A stretch of DNA of 64,000 nt from Marixanthomonas sp963974425 (GCF_963974425.1 NZ_CAXBCK010000007.1:1-64000), one strand, 5' to 3'; positions 16,245 through 26,249 are shown, numbered from the stretch's first letter. Notes: generated by a model not told the origin, from the letters alone. Translations and numbers: made by a program.

Positions 16245-18692
16245 TTAGGTATTGTCAATTTCAGTTTTATTTTGTTTAAAACTAAAATATATTCCTCCTA
16301 TCAACAATAGGACAAAAATAAGGGTGCTAACCAAACTTACAGTACTTCCTGTTTGTATAACTTTAGGCTCAAACTTGAACTCTATTTTATGTAAACCCTC
16401 CGGAATGGTCATCGCCCGTAACGCATAATTAGCTCTGTAATAATCAGTTGGCTCCCCATCAAGGTATACATTCCAACCGTGTGGATAATATATTTCAGAA
16501 AACACAGCCAGTTGTGGAGATTTTGTAGCAGTTTCGTACATTAAATGTTGAGGCTCGTGCTTTACTAAATCAATCGTAGCAGAGCTATCACGACTTATCT
16601 TTTCAACAGGTAATTCATTTTTAAATTTCTTAGGAATTATAGCTGTTTTCTTGGTGTCTAAACTATCTAATAACAATAATTCATCGTTTGCATTATCTGC
16701 CAAAATCACATTATCAACAAACCAAGCATTGCCATTCGCGTAGGGATTTCGCTGTGCCACTGCTCCCCCATTTTCACCTTGAGTAATAATATATTTTACA
16801 TTTAGCATATTGAGCATCCCAATATTTCCTCTGCTTATATAAAATTCATTAAGGTCTTGCATTCTACCTGGTTTAGCAGCGTGATAACCTCCCAATGCAT
16901 TGTGATAATAACTGGCGCGACCGCTATTAAATGCATTGGTGGTAGCATCATATACTCTATAATTACTATCATCTTTTAAGATTTGCAAATCCGCTCCGTT
17001 TTTCTGAAACGGTTGTTCCATAACTCGTGCCTGAACAAAATCGTCATTGTTTACGTATCGCCTATCCACTCCTACAAGATCAATCACAATTAAAACAGCG
17101 AGTACTGAAATTACTCCTATTTCTTTCAGTTTACCCTTTAAAAAGAACCATAATGTAGCTCCTGCAAGTAAAACAAAGATTAACGACCGGATAGCATCTG
17201 AAGTCAACATGGCTGCTCTATCTTCTCTTACCGCGTCGAGAACTGGCAAACTCAAGCTTTCACGAATGTTTGCATCGTAAAATGAATTGGAAAAATCTAA
17301 CAGTGTCGATTTAAATAGAATAAATACTAATGCTACTCCACCTGTTATTCCGGCGCTGTATAACAAAGCTTTCTTTTTTTCTTCATCGCGTTCAAAGCCG
17401 CTGAAAAATTGGTGTAATCCCACTACTGCTAAAATTGGCAAAATCAGTTCCATAATCACTTGAATAGATGATACCGCCCTAAACTTACTGTATAGCGGAA
17501 CGTAGTCAATAAAAAATTCCGTCAAGAAACTAAGATTTTTCCCCCAGGAAAGGAACAAACTCAATATAAATGCAGCTGTTACCCACCATTTTAGACGTCC
17601 TTTCACTAAAAACAAGGCCAAAACAGCTAAAAAGATAACCACCGCTCCAATATAAGCTGGTGCTGCTACAATGGGTTGATCTCCCCAATAGGTGGGTAAT
17701 TGATTTAAAATCTGGCTAGCTTCCTGTGGCGATGCTCCCATTTTTAATAAAGCTTCTTTAGTTGCGCCGTCTTGAGGCAACGGATCTCCAGAACCACCTC
17801 CCATGAAATTTGGAATAAACAGATTTAATGTTTCTAGTTTTCCGTAGCTGTATTCTGTAATATAATCAAAATCAAGTCCGTCTACGTTATCTTTAGGCGA
17901 ACCATCAGAGTTAATCGTTAATTCACTATTTCCTCGGGTAGAAGTATCGGCATATTCTTTTGTGGCTAAAATATTAGTAGCATTGAGACCGACAGCAATT
18001 AAAACTCCAAGTACCATAACACCTAAAGCCTTAAAGTAATGAGGAAGCATTTTTTTCTTGAAAGCATCAACTAAATAAGCAACTCCAATACAAATAACCA
18101 AGAACAGAAGATAATAAGTCATTTGGTAGTGATTGGAAACCAATTCGAGTCCCATCGCAACTGTGGTTAATAAAAAACCATACAGAAATTTACCCCTAAA
18201 GGTCAACAAAATCCCACTCAATACCAATGGCATATACGCAATAGCGTGGGCTTTGGCATTATGCCCCACGCCGAGAATTATAATAAGGTAGGTTGAAAAG
18301 CCAAAGGCTAATGCTCCTAGAAAAGCAAGTTTATAGTCAACTTTTAATACTAATAATAAAATGTAGAGGCCTATAAAATATAGAAACAGGTAATCTGCTG
18401 GTCGCGGCAAAAACCGAATGGCAAGATCTAAATCTTTAATATAATTATGAGGATATTTAGCTCCTAACTGGTAAGTGGGCATACCGCCAAAAGCAGCATC
18501 GGTCCAATACGTTTCATTTCCAGTTTCAGCACGATAATCCTTTAATTGCTTAGCCATTCCTTGGTATTGAGCAATGTCGCTTTGAAAAATAGTTTTCCCT
18601 TGCAAAACAGGGCTAAAATAAGCCAACGAAGCAATAATAAAAAGAATGAAAATTATAAGATGCGGTAGAAATTTTTTAAGCGAATGCTTCAT
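16245..18692 (-). CDS. YfhO family integral membrane protein
   Basis: An 815-residue polytopic membrane protein with around a dozen hydrophobic helices in residues 1-545, a large extracytoplasmic domain (about 550-765), and a final helix with a short charged tail. It matches the YfhO/GT-C-like family: an early 'ETGNETYWTDAAFGGMPTY' loop and a late 'FSEIYYPHGWNVYLDGEP' motif. Related YfhO proteins are implicated in lipid-linked sugar transfer, for example lipoteichoic-acid glycosylation in Firmicutes. Here, with the adjacent glycosyltransferase, a role in surface glycan modification is likely. ATG 18692 is preferred over a TTG four codons upstream. Confidence 0.85.
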   Translation of the reverse strand: MKHSLKKFLPHLIIFILFIIASLAYFSPVLQGKTIFQSDIAQYQGMAKQLKDYRAETGNETYWTDAAFGGMPTYQLGAKYPHNYIKDLDLAIRFLPRPADYLFLYFIGLYILLLVLKVDYKLAFLGALAFGFSTYLIIILGVGHNAKAHAIAYMPLVLSGILLTFRGKFLYGFLLTTVAMGLELVSNHYQMTYYLLFLVICIGVAYLVDAFKKKMLPHYFKALGVMVLGVLIAVGLNATNILATKEYADTSTRGNSELTINSDGSPKDNVDGLDFDYITEYSYGKLETLNLFIPNFMGGGSGDPLPQDGATKEALLKMGASPQEASQILNQLPTYWGDQPIVAAPAYIGAVVIFLAVLALFLVKGRLKWWVTAAFILSLFLSWGKNLSFLTEFFIDYVPLYSKFRAVSSIQVIMELILPILAVVGLHQFFSGFERDEEKKKALLYSAGITGGVALVFILFKSTLLDFSNSFYDANIRESLSLPVLDAVREDRAAMLTSDAIRSLIFVLLAGATLWFFLKGKLKEIGVISVLAVLIVIDLVGVDRRYVNNDDFVQARVMEQPFQKNGADLQILKDDSNYRVYDATTNAFNSGRASYYHNALGGYHAAKPGRMQDLNEFYISRGNIGMLNMLNVKYIITQGENGGAVAQRNPYANGNAWFVDNVILADNANDELLLLDSLDTKKTAIIPKKFKNELPVEKISRDSSATIDLVKHEPQHLMYETATKSPQLAVFSEIYYPHGWNVYLDGEPTDYYRANYALRAMTIPEGLHKIEFKFEPKVIQTGSTVSLVSTLIFVLLLIGGIYFSFKQNKTEIDNT

Positions 18693-18911
18693 AGCCACTG
18701 TCAATTTTTTTGAAGTGTGAAAATTAACAAAAATATGCTACAATTGGATATACATCTTTAGATATAAATAGAAAAAGATCGCTGTGCTAAAAGAGTATGA
18801 GATATAGGTTATTATAAAACTGAAGCGCTAAAGTCTATATTCTTGCAGTATTTATACTAAAAAAGAATTTTACAAACAGACAGAAATCATACGAATATGA
18901 TTTTTTTTAAA

Positions 18912-19187
18912 TCACTCTACTTCTTCGTAATCCACATAATCCCCTACTGTAGATTTTTGTGATTTTTTTCTATTTGGTACTTTATCGATTGTCACTTTAC
19001 CTTCTTTTTCTTTTTTCGAATTAGGGTTCCCTTGGGTTCCGTTAAAAGCTTGCTCAAAACGTTGCCCTGCTTTTTTGGCCACATACTTCATTAGGTACGG
19101 TGTAGCCCAACGGATTAAAACTTTTAACCCGAAAAATACCAGAAGGATAATTAATATCGTTTTCAAAAACGTAATCATAGAGTTCAA
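18912..19187 (-). CDS. DUF4834 family small membrane protein
   Basis: A 91-residue protein with one N-terminal transmembrane helix (about 5-25, 'FLKTILIILLVFFGLKVLI') followed by PYLMKYVAKKAGQRFEQAF and a charged acidic/basic tail ending VGDYVDYEEVE. This is the layout of DUF4834, a family found in flavobacteria and of unknown function. It lies divergent from the outer-membrane protein gene at 19272. The 219-bp gap between it and the YfhO gene downstream shows no ORF or clear terminator. Confidence 0.75.
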   Translation of the reverse strand: MNSMITFLKTILIILLVFFGLKVLIRWATPYLMKYVAKKAGQRFEQAFNGTQGNPNSKKEKEGKVTIDKVPNRKKSQKSTVGDYVDYEEVE

Positions 19188-19248
19188 AAATACATAAACC
19201 CCTATAAAAAGACGAAAGCAATTTATTAAATAAATGATAAATTCTTAT

Positions 19249-19256
19249 ATCTTTGA
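19249..19256 (+). promoter_or_regulatory. Promoter -7 box of the 19272 gene
   Basis: TATCTTTG is an exact TAnnTTTG match ending 15 bases before ATG 19272, implying a very short leader. Confidence 0.5.
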
Positions 19257-19271
19257 ATCAAACCCAAAACA

Positions 19272-20282
19272 ATGATGAACAACCGAATTGTTTACTTTTT
19301 CCTAGTAGCTTTTGTAGCAACCACGACGCTTTCGGCACAATACACCGAAATACTCAACGCCAATAGGCCTGGCAGCTCTCAAGGTGCTTTTTCAGTAGGA
19401 ACAAACATTTTACAATTTGAATCTGGGTTAAGTATTGGAAAAGAAGAACACCGATTGTTATTTACCGAAGCTAATACTTTTTCTTGGGATTACGCCATTA
19501 GGTATGGCGTGTTAAAAGAAGAACTTGAGGTGAGCTTAATGGGTAACTTTCAATCTAATAAAGTAACAGATACCCGTGGAGCGAACAACTTTGAACGCAA
19601 CTTTGCCAATTTTAAAAGCAACACCTTAGGGGCTAAATATTTGTTGTACGATCCGTACCGCAACCGCGAAGCAAAAGGTCCTAATTTATATAGTTGGAAA
19701 GCCAATAACCGTATCCAATGGGCCGATTTAATTCCGGCCATTTCTGTTTATGCAGGAGCAAATTTTGACATAACAGAAGACAATCCTTTTACTCCTGAAG
19801 CAGAAAAATCTATTAGTCCGAAGTTTGTAGTGTCTACACAAAATAATTTTATTGGAGGTTTTGTATTTGTAACCAATATTATTGTAAATAGAGTTACTAC
19901 AGATAATCCCGAATATGGATATATACTTACACTAACACACGCTACAAATCGGTATTTCTCTATTTTCTTAGAAAATCAAGGTATAAAAAGTGATTTTTAT
20001 GCCGATCAATTACTGCGAGGAGGTGTAGCTGTCCTTATAAATAAAGATTTACAGGTTGACCTTTCTGGCACCCTAAATTTTAAAGATACTCCTTCCCTTT
20101 GGAGAGCAAGACTTGGTGTTGCCTATCGGTTTGATATGCATCGCGAAGACGAGTTTATTGAAGAAAAAGGAAAAAGCGGACGTGATAAAAGAAAGAAGTA
20201 CAAGGAACAGAAAAAAGAAAAGAACGAACGTAACAAAAGAAAAGATCTCTTGGAAGATGATGGAGATGGTAGCCAATTGTAA
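19272..20282 (+). CDS. Putative outer-membrane beta-barrel transporter
   Basis: A 336-residue protein with a signal peptide (about 1-22, ending LSAQY). It continues with amphipathic strands (TNILQFESGLSIG, WDYAIRYGVLKEELEVSLMG) and an internal 'AISVYAGANFDITEDNPFTP' region. The opening 'ILNANRPGSSQGAFSVGTN' is characteristic of flavobacterial proteins placed in the phenol MetA-degradation transporter-like family; the substrate is unknown. The last 45 residues are an extremely charged Lys/Glu/Asp tail, unusual for a barrel end, which may be periplasmic. It ends 8 bp before the GNAT gene and the two are probably co-transcribed. Confidence 0.75.
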   Translation: MMNNRIVYFFLVAFVATTTLSAQYTEILNANRPGSSQGAFSVGTNILQFESGLSIGKEEHRLLFTEANTFSWDYAIRYGVLKEELEVSLMGNFQSNKVTDTRGANNFERNFANFKSNTLGAKYLLYDPYRNREAKGPNLYSWKANNRIQWADLIPAISVYAGANFDITEDNPFTPEAEKSISPKFVVSTQNNFIGGFVFVTNIIVNRVTTDNPEYGYILTLTHATNRYFSIFLENQGIKSDFYADQLLRGGVAVLINKDLQVDLSGTLNFKDTPSLWRARLGVAYRFDMHREDEFIEEKGKSGRDKRKKYKEQKKEKNERNKRKDLLEDDGDGSQL

Positions 20283-20290
20283 TAAATCAC

Positions 20291-21409
20291 ATGATTGAAG
20301 TTAAAAAAGTAACCAACAAAAAAGAATTAAAGCAATTTGTAACCTTTCCGTTCAAATTGTATAAAGACTGTAAATATTGGGTTCCACCGTTGATTAAAGA
20401 CGAGATGGAAACCCTTGATAAAGCAAAGAACCCTGTTTTTAAAAATGCCGAAGCTTGGTATTTTTTAGCCTATAAAGACGGGAAAATTGCTGGAAGGATT
20501 TCAGTTATAATTAATCAACTGGAAGTTGAAGAACAAAACAAGAAAAAAGTCCGATTTGGCTGGTTTGATGTTATCGATGACGTTGAAGTGACCAAAGCCT
20601 TACTTGAAAAAGTTTTTGAAATTGGCGCTGCCCATAATTTAGAATATACTGAAGGACCTGTTGGCTTTTCAAATATGGAAAAAGCGGGAATCCTTACTAT
20701 GGGGTTTGAAGAGTTGAATACCATGATAACGTGGTACCACTACCCTTATTACGCCAAGCACTTTGAACAATTGGGCTTTGAAAAACAAGCCACTTGGGTG
20801 GAATATAAATTGAGTATTCCAGACTCTATTAAAGAGAAAGTAGCTAAGTTTTCAAAAATTGTAAAACAGCGGTATAATCTTTCCGTCATTCGATTCAAAA
20901 ACAAAAAGGAAATACTACCGTATGTTGACAAAATGTTCGATTTGCTCAATAAAACCTATAATGACTTACAGACGTTTGTACCTATTCAGCAATACCAAAT
21001 AGACTATTATAAAGAAAAATACTTCAGTTTTGTGCATCCAGATTATATCACGTGCATAAAAGATGAAACAGGGAAACTTATTGCTTTTTCCATTGTTATG
21101 CCATCTTTCAGTAAAGCATTAAAAAAGGCCAATGGACGATTGTTTCCTACCGGTTGGTATCATCTTTTACAAGCTCAAAAGAAAAATGATATCGCCGCTT
21201 TTTATTTAATAGGGATTGACCCTGAGCTACAAGGAAAAGGTGTTACTGCTATTATTTTTGAAGAAATGCAACACTTGTTCAACTCTAAAGGGATTGAGCG
21301 CGTAGAAACCAACCCTGAATTAAAGGAAAACACCGCCGTGCAACTTCTTTGGAAAGACTATGAGCCGGTTCAACATAAAGAACGAAGTACGTTTAGGAAA
21401 GACTTATAA
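20291..21409 (+). CDS. GNAT-fold acetyltransferase-like protein
   Basis: This 372-residue protein carries a C-terminal GNAT domain (about 200-372). Its acetyl-CoA loop motif reads GIDPELQGKGVTAIIFEEM, matching the Q/RxxGxG/A signature. The N-terminal part also resembles a GNAT-like half ('AYKDGKIAGRISVIINQ', 'GPVGFSNMEKAGILTMGFEE'), suggesting a tandem or pseudo-dimeric arrangement. The family is common in Bacteroidota and the acceptor substrate is unknown. No signal peptide is seen, so it is cytoplasmic. It follows the outer-membrane protein gene by 8 bp and is closed by a strong terminator. Confidence 0.8.
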   Translation: MIEVKKVTNKKELKQFVTFPFKLYKDCKYWVPPLIKDEMETLDKAKNPVFKNAEAWYFLAYKDGKIAGRISVIINQLEVEEQNKKKVRFGWFDVIDDVEVTKALLEKVFEIGAAHNLEYTEGPVGFSNMEKAGILTMGFEELNTMITWYHYPYYAKHFEQLGFEKQATWVEYKLSIPDSIKEKVAKFSKIVKQRYNLSVIRFKNKKEILPYVDKMFDLLNKTYNDLQTFVPIQQYQIDYYKEKYFSFVHPDYITCIKDETGKLIAFSIVMPSFSKALKKANGRLFPTGWYHLLQAQKKNDIAAFYLIGIDPELQGKGVTAIIFEEMQHLFNSKGIERVETNPELKENTAVQLLWKDYEPVQHKERSTFRKDL

Positions 21410-21433
21410 CTAACCCAACCACAATTGTTTATT

Positions 21434-21469
21434 AAAAAAACCACTTCAACTTTGAAGTGGTTTTTTTTT
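21434..21469 (+). terminator. Terminator after the GNAT gene
   Basis: CCACTTCA-ACTT-TGAAGTGG followed by nine Ts; A-rich on the other side, so it could also serve the convergent SPT-like gene. Confidence 0.85.
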
Positions 21470-21526
21470 GAATTTTATAATAATGCTTTTTGTTTGCCAA
21501 GATTCCTATTTTCATAGGAATTGAGT

Positions 21527-22786
21527 TTATTCACCCATTGCTTGCGCTACAGCTGCAGAAAGACGCTTATAAGTTCCATCTTCCAAACGATCGCGTATAG
21601 CTGAAAAGGCTTCTAATGTTTCGTTAATGTCATCCATGGTGTGTGATGCAGTTGGTATCATCCTAAGTAGTATTAATCCTTTAGGTATCACAGGGTAAAC
21701 TACTATAGAACAGAATATTCCGTGATTTTCACGAAGATCTTTTACCAAAGCCATCGCCTCAGGAATACTTCCTTTTAAATACACGGGTGTTACACAACTT
21801 TGGGTAGTACCAATATCAAAACCTCGTTTTTTAAGTCCGCCTTGTAAAGCATCTACATTTTCCCAAAGCTTTTCTTTAAGCTCTGGCATGGTGCGTAACA
21901 TATCTAAACGTTTTAAAGCACCTTCCACCAATTGCATTTGCAATGATTTGGCAAACATTTGAGAACGTAGGTTGTATTTTAAGTAGTTTATTATTTCTTC
22001 GTCTGCAGCGATAAAAGCTCCTGTACTCGCCATAGATTTTGCAAATGTGGCAAAATACACGTCAATATCATCTTGAACTCCTTGCTCCTCTCCTGCTCCA
22101 GCACCTGTTTTTCCTAAGGTACCAAATCCGTGTGCGTCATCAACAAACAAACGGAATGTATATTTCTTTTTAAGGGCAGCAATTTCTTTTAATCTTCCTT
22201 GTTCTCCTCGCATTCCGAAAACACCTTCAGAAATCAATAAAATTCCTCCTCCAGTTTTTTCAGCAACTCGTTCAGCACGTTTTAAGTTTTTTTCGATACT
22301 TTCCATATCGTTGTGCTTATAAGTAAAGCGCTGACCTAAATGCAAACGAACACCATCTATAATACAGGCATGAGCATCTACATCGTACACAATTACATCG
22401 TCTTTTGAAACTAAAGCATCAATGGTAGAAACCATTCCTTGATAACCGAAATTCAATAAATAAGAAGCTTCTTTATTTACAAATGCAGCTAATTCTTTTT
22501 GTAGTTGCTCGTGAAGATCGGTATGACCGCTCATCATACGAGCACCCATTGGATATGCTGAACCGTATTTGGCACCAGCTTCGGCATCTACTTTACGTAC
22601 TTCAGGGTGATTAGCGAGGCCTAAATAATCATTTACACTCCATGTAATCACTTCTTTCCCATTAAAGTGCATTCTATTGCTAATAGGACCTTCAAGTTTG
22701 GGAAATACAAAATAGCCTTCAGCTTGTTCTGCCCACTTCCCTAACGGGCCTTTGTCTTTGTAAATTTTATCAAATAAATCTTTCAT
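21527..22786 (-). CDS. Alpha-oxoamine synthase, probable serine palmitoyltransferase
   Basis: A 419-residue PLP-dependent class II aminotransferase-fold enzyme of the alpha-oxoamine synthase family. The PLP lysine is Lys250 (TFAKSMAST), the cofactor Asp/His motif is DDAHG (216-220), and DVDAHACIIDG holds the stacking His139. These enzymes join an amino acid with an acyl-CoA: serine palmitoyltransferase, KBL or BioF. The similarity to Bacteroides SPT ('TYKHNDMESIEKNL') and the known sphingolipid content of Bacteroidota favour SPT, giving 3-ketosphinganine, but BioF/KBL activity cannot be excluded. ATG 22786 was chosen; the upstream TTG lies inside the promoter box. Confidence 0.82.
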   Translation of the reverse strand: MKDLFDKIYKDKGPLGKWAEQAEGYFVFPKLEGPISNRMHFNGKEVITWSVNDYLGLANHPEVRKVDAEAGAKYGSAYPMGARMMSGHTDLHEQLQKELAAFVNKEASYLLNFGYQGMVSTIDALVSKDDVIVYDVDAHACIIDGVRLHLGQRFTYKHNDMESIEKNLKRAERVAEKTGGGILLISEGVFGMRGEQGRLKEIAALKKKYTFRLFVDDAHGFGTLGKTGAGAGEEQGVQDDIDVYFATFAKSMASTGAFIAADEEIINYLKYNLRSQMFAKSLQMQLVEGALKRLDMLRTMPELKEKLWENVDALQGGLKKRGFDIGTTQSCVTPVYLKGSIPEAMALVKDLRENHGIFCSIVVYPVIPKGLILLRMIPTASHTMDDINETLEAFSAIRDRLEDGTYKRLSAAVAQAMGE

Positions 22787-22813
22787 CAAGTAATTTTGTT
22801 TCAATACAGGGCG

Positions 22814-22821
22814 CAAAAATA
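22814..22821 (-). promoter_or_regulatory. Promoter -7 box of the SPT-like gene
   Basis: CAAAAATA on the plus strand reads TATTTTTG on the minus strand (TAnnTTTG), 27 bases before ATG 22786. Confidence 0.45.
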
Positions 22822-22931
22822 GGGAAATTACTTCCCATAGCCATATTCTTTTTCTGAAGATATTGACAACTAATGAATATCCTATCCAAAAGTTTAAAAA
22901 GTAAGGTATTTTAAGGCCTAACCTTTAAAAG

Positions 22932-23969
22932 TTATTTTACTACCTGAACAGCAGCAATCTGCTCTACTTCAGTGTCCATAAAACCTTGTTGCTCCATCCA
23001 TTCATCACTGTATATTTTACTCATATAGCGTGATCCGTGATCTGGAAAAATAACAACAATATTACTGTCCTCACCAAAATCGCCGTCCTCTTCCAACTGC
23101 TTTAAGCCTTGCATAGCTGCACCGCTTGTATATCCTGCAAAAATGCCTTCGGTTCTTGCTAACTCTCGTGCTGTATGAGCACTTTGGTCATCAGTTACTT
23201 TTATGAATTTGTCAATGGAGTTAAAGTCTGTAGCTTCTGGAATCAGGTTTTTCCCCAATCCTTCAATTCTGTAAGGATAAATTTCGTTTTTATCAAATTC
23301 ACGGGTTTCGTGGTATTTCTTCAAAACCGAACCAAAAGCATCAATACCAATTATTTTGATGTCTGGGTTTTGTTCTTTCAGGAAACGAGCCGTACCAGAA
23401 ATAGTACCTCCAGTACCACTACAAGCCACCAAATGCGTTATCTGTCCTTTTGTTTGATTCCAAATTTCAGGACCGGTAGTTTTATAGTGTGCTTCAATAT
23501 TTAAACTATTGAAGTACTGATTAATATATACCGAACCTTCTGTTTCTTGATGCAATCGCTTAGCTACTTCGTAATACGAACGCGGATCGTCTGCTGGAAC
23601 GTGAGCTGGACAAACATAGACTTGTGCACCCATAGTACGCAACATATCTATTTTATCTTTTGAAGATTTTGAGCTTACTGCTAAAATACATTTGTATCCT
23701 TTTAATATACTCACCATAGCAATACTGAAACCTGTGTTACCACTAGTGGTTTCGACAATTGTACTTCCAGGTTTGAGGATTCCTTTTTTCTCGGCTTGTT
23801 CAATTATATAAAGGGCAATACGGTCTTTTGAAGAGTGACCGGGATTAAATGCCTCTACTTTAGCAAAATAGTTGCCTTTCATGTTCGCCGTAATGTTGTT
23901 GAGTTTTATTAAAGGAGTGTTTCCTATTAATTGCAACACATTATCATGCGCCTGAATTTCTTCTTTCAT
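22932..23969 (-). CDS. PLP-dependent cysteine synthase / cystathionine beta-synthase family enzyme
   Basis: A 345-residue fold-type II PLP enzyme. Lys48 in NPGHSSKDR forms the Schiff base, ETTSGNTGFSIA binds the substrate carboxylate, and the SGTGGTISG loop holds the phosphate. The segment 'VCPAHVPADDPRSYYEVAK' is closer to CBS-type enzymes than to CysK, although no C-terminal CBS domains are present. It would condense serine or O-acetylserine with homocysteine or sulfide; which one cannot be told by eye. It lies upstream of the SPT-like gene on the same strand, so two serine-using PLP enzymes sit side by side. Confidence 0.87.
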   Translation of the reverse strand: MKEEIQAHDNVLQLIGNTPLIKLNNITANMKGNYFAKVEAFNPGHSSKDRIALYIIEQAEKKGILKPGSTIVETTSGNTGFSIAMVSILKGYKCILAVSSKSSKDKIDMLRTMGAQVYVCPAHVPADDPRSYYEVAKRLHQETEGSVYINQYFNSLNIEAHYKTTGPEIWNQTKGQITHLVACSGTGGTISGTARFLKEQNPDIKIIGIDAFGSVLKKYHETREFDKNEIYPYRIEGLGKNLIPEATDFNSIDKFIKVTDDQSAHTARELARTEGIFAGYTSGAAMQGLKQLEEDGDFGEDSNIVVIFPDHGSRYMSKIYSDEWMEQQGFMDTEVEQIAAVQVVK

Positions 23970-24048
23970 AAAGGGAATTTTCGTTAGTAAAAGTCAGGTG
24001 TAATACCTTCATTTAAAAAACTAGGCAAAGTTACATTATTTTTTTTAA

Positions 24049-26184
24049 TTACTCTTTAATGTTCTCTAAGTCCAGTATAAATGCATAGTCCATTGCTACT
24101 TCCTTAAGTGCTTCGAACCTTCCCGATGCACCACCGTGACCGGCATCCATATTTGTCTGTAGCAGTAATTTGTTTTTATCTGTCTTCATTTCCCTTAGTT
24201 TCGCCACCCATTTTGCTGGTTCCCAATACTGCACTTGCGAGTCGTGTAGCCCAGTTGTAACCAACAAATTAGGATACTCCTGCTTTTTCACATTATCATA
24301 TGGTGAATACGATTTTATATATTCATAATAATCTTTCTCGTTCGGATTTCCCCACTCATCATATTCTCCTGTTGTTAATGGAATAGTATCATCGAGCATC
24401 GTAGTTACTACATCTACAAATGGTACTGAAGCAATTACTCCATTATATAGTTCTGGGTTCATATTTACAATAGCACCCATTAATAATCCACCAGCAGAAC
24501 CACCTGACGCGTATAAATGGTCTGCAGAAGTATATCCTTCTTCAATTACATATTTTGAAGCGTCTACAAAATCGGTAAAGGTGTTTTTCTTTTTCAGTAG
24601 TTTTCCGTCCTCGTACCACTGTCTTCCTAAATATTCCCCACCGCGAACGTGTGCAATGGCAAAAATAAATCCTCGATCCATTAGGCTTAAGCGTACGGTT
24701 GAAAAATAAGGATCGATTGTGGAACCATAGGATCCATAAGCATATAAGAGAAATGGATTGCTGCCATCTTTTTTAATTCCTTTGCGAGACACTAACGAAA
24801 TTGGAATTTTGGTGCCATCTTCCGCTGTGGCCCAAATACGCTTAGATTCGTAGTTATCTTTTTCGAACTTTCCGCCTAATACTTCTACTTCTTTCTTTAC
24901 CGTCTTTTGGCGAGTTTTCATGTTGAAATCTACTACCGAAGCTGGTGTAATCAACGAATTATAGCCGTAGCGTAAAGTATCGGTTTCAAATTCTCGGTTT
25001 TGTATGGTATAGGCTGTATAGGTTTCATTATCGAACGGCAGATAGTAATCATCCGTTTCGTCCCAACGCATGATACGTATTTTATTTAAGCCGTTGTTAC
25101 GTTCACTTACCACCAAATAATCTTTAAAGATGTCGATATCTTCCAACAACACTGTTTCTCTATGCTCTATAACATCTTTCCAATTTTCTTTCAGGGTTTT
25201 GTTTTCAGGTGTTTTCATCAACTTAAAGTTGGTCGCACCGTCTTTATTGGTTAGCACATAAAAGTCTGCTCCGAAATGTGAAATATTGTATTCTAATCCT
25301 CTTTCACGCGGTTGAAAAACTTTAAAAGTTCCATCTGGATTATCTGCTTCCAGAATTTGATACTCTGAAGTTAACGTGCTATTACTCCCAATTACGAGGT
25401 ATTTATCAGATTTTGTCTTATATATATAGGTAATATACGTTTCGTCTTCTTCGGTATATATTAATTCATCGCTACTTGCTTCAGTTCCTCTTTTATGTCT
25501 GAAAATTTCATTAGAACGCAGCGTTTGTGGATCTTTTCGGGTGTAAAATAGTGTTTCACTGTCATTAGCCCACGTAGAGCCTCCAGTAGTATTCGCAATT
25601 GTTTCAGAAAGAATTTCACCTGTTTCTAAATTTTTGACATGAAGTTTATATTGCCTTCTACTTACCGTATCCACTCCAAAAGCAACCCATTTATTATCTG
25701 GGCTTACGTTTATTCCTCTCAAGTTATAATAGGAATGGTCCTTAGCCATATTATTTACATTAAACAAAATCTCTTCTTCTGCTTGTAAAGAACCTTTTTT
25801 ACGAGCATAGATTGGGTAATCATTCCCAGTTTCAAAACGTGTAATGTAGTAATAGCCATTATAAAAATAGGGAACCGACTCATCATCTTCTTTAATTCGG
25901 CTTTTCATTTCTTCAAAAAGATCTTTCTGAAACGCTTTGGTATGTTCCGTCATCTTTTCATAAAAATCGTTTTCCCGTTCCAGGTAATCAATCACTTCTT
26001 CATTTTCACGATCGTTAAGCCAGTAATAATTGTCAACACGGGTATCACCATGCATTTCAAGATTCTTAGCAATTTTAGCAGCTTTAGGTGGGGTTATCTC
26101 CATATTCTCTTCGGAAGTTTTATCTGTTTTACAAGAAACGGCAAAAATAAGGCATACCATGGAAACAACTATAGGTTTTTTCAT
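24049..26184 (-). CDS. Prolyl oligopeptidase family (S9A) lipoprotein, oligopeptidase B-like
   Basis: At 711 residues it has an N-terminal signal (MKKPIVVSMVCLIFAVSCK) with a lipobox-like AVSC, a seven-bladed propeller region (about 75-420), and a C-terminal alpha/beta hydrolase domain. The catalytic triad is visible: Ser563 in GGSAGG, Asp648 in GLHDSQV and His683 in DAGHGG. The domain order and 'FIFAIAHVRGGEYLGRQWYE' motif match oligopeptidase B/prolyl oligopeptidase, which cut short peptides after basic residues or proline. The lipoprotein signal places it in the periplasm or at the surface, where it would trim peptides for nutrition. Confidence 0.92.
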   Translation of the reverse strand: MKKPIVVSMVCLIFAVSCKTDKTSEENMEITPPKAAKIAKNLEMHGDTRVDNYYWLNDRENEEVIDYLERENDFYEKMTEHTKAFQKDLFEEMKSRIKEDDESVPYFYNGYYYITRFETGNDYPIYARKKGSLQAEEEILFNVNNMAKDHSYYNLRGINVSPDNKWVAFGVDTVSRRQYKLHVKNLETGEILSETIANTTGGSTWANDSETLFYTRKDPQTLRSNEIFRHKRGTEASSDELIYTEEDETYITYIYKTKSDKYLVIGSNSTLTSEYQILEADNPDGTFKVFQPRERGLEYNISHFGADFYVLTNKDGATNFKLMKTPENKTLKENWKDVIEHRETVLLEDIDIFKDYLVVSERNNGLNKIRIMRWDETDDYYLPFDNETYTAYTIQNREFETDTLRYGYNSLITPASVVDFNMKTRQKTVKKEVEVLGGKFEKDNYESKRIWATAEDGTKIPISLVSRKGIKKDGSNPFLLYAYGSYGSTIDPYFSTVRLSLMDRGFIFAIAHVRGGEYLGRQWYEDGKLLKKKNTFTDFVDASKYVIEEGYTSADHLYASGGSAGGLLMGAIVNMNPELYNGVIASVPFVDVVTTMLDDTIPLTTGEYDEWGNPNEKDYYEYIKSYSPYDNVKKQEYPNLLVTTGLHDSQVQYWEPAKWVAKLREMKTDKNKLLLQTNMDAGHGGASGRFEALKEVAMDYAFILDLENIKE

Positions 26185-26218
26185 CTTTAAAAGGTTGATT
26201 ATTACCTAAGCAAATTAG

Positions 26219-26226
26219 TAAATTTG
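26219..26226 (+). promoter_or_regulatory. Promoter -7 box of ybaB
   Basis: TAAATTTG matches TAnnTTTG, 23 bases before the ybaB ATG; TTG at 26195-26197 is a possible -33 element, spaced 21 bases. Confidence 0.45.
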
Positions 26227-26249
26227 TACCAAACCTAAAACAAAAAGTT

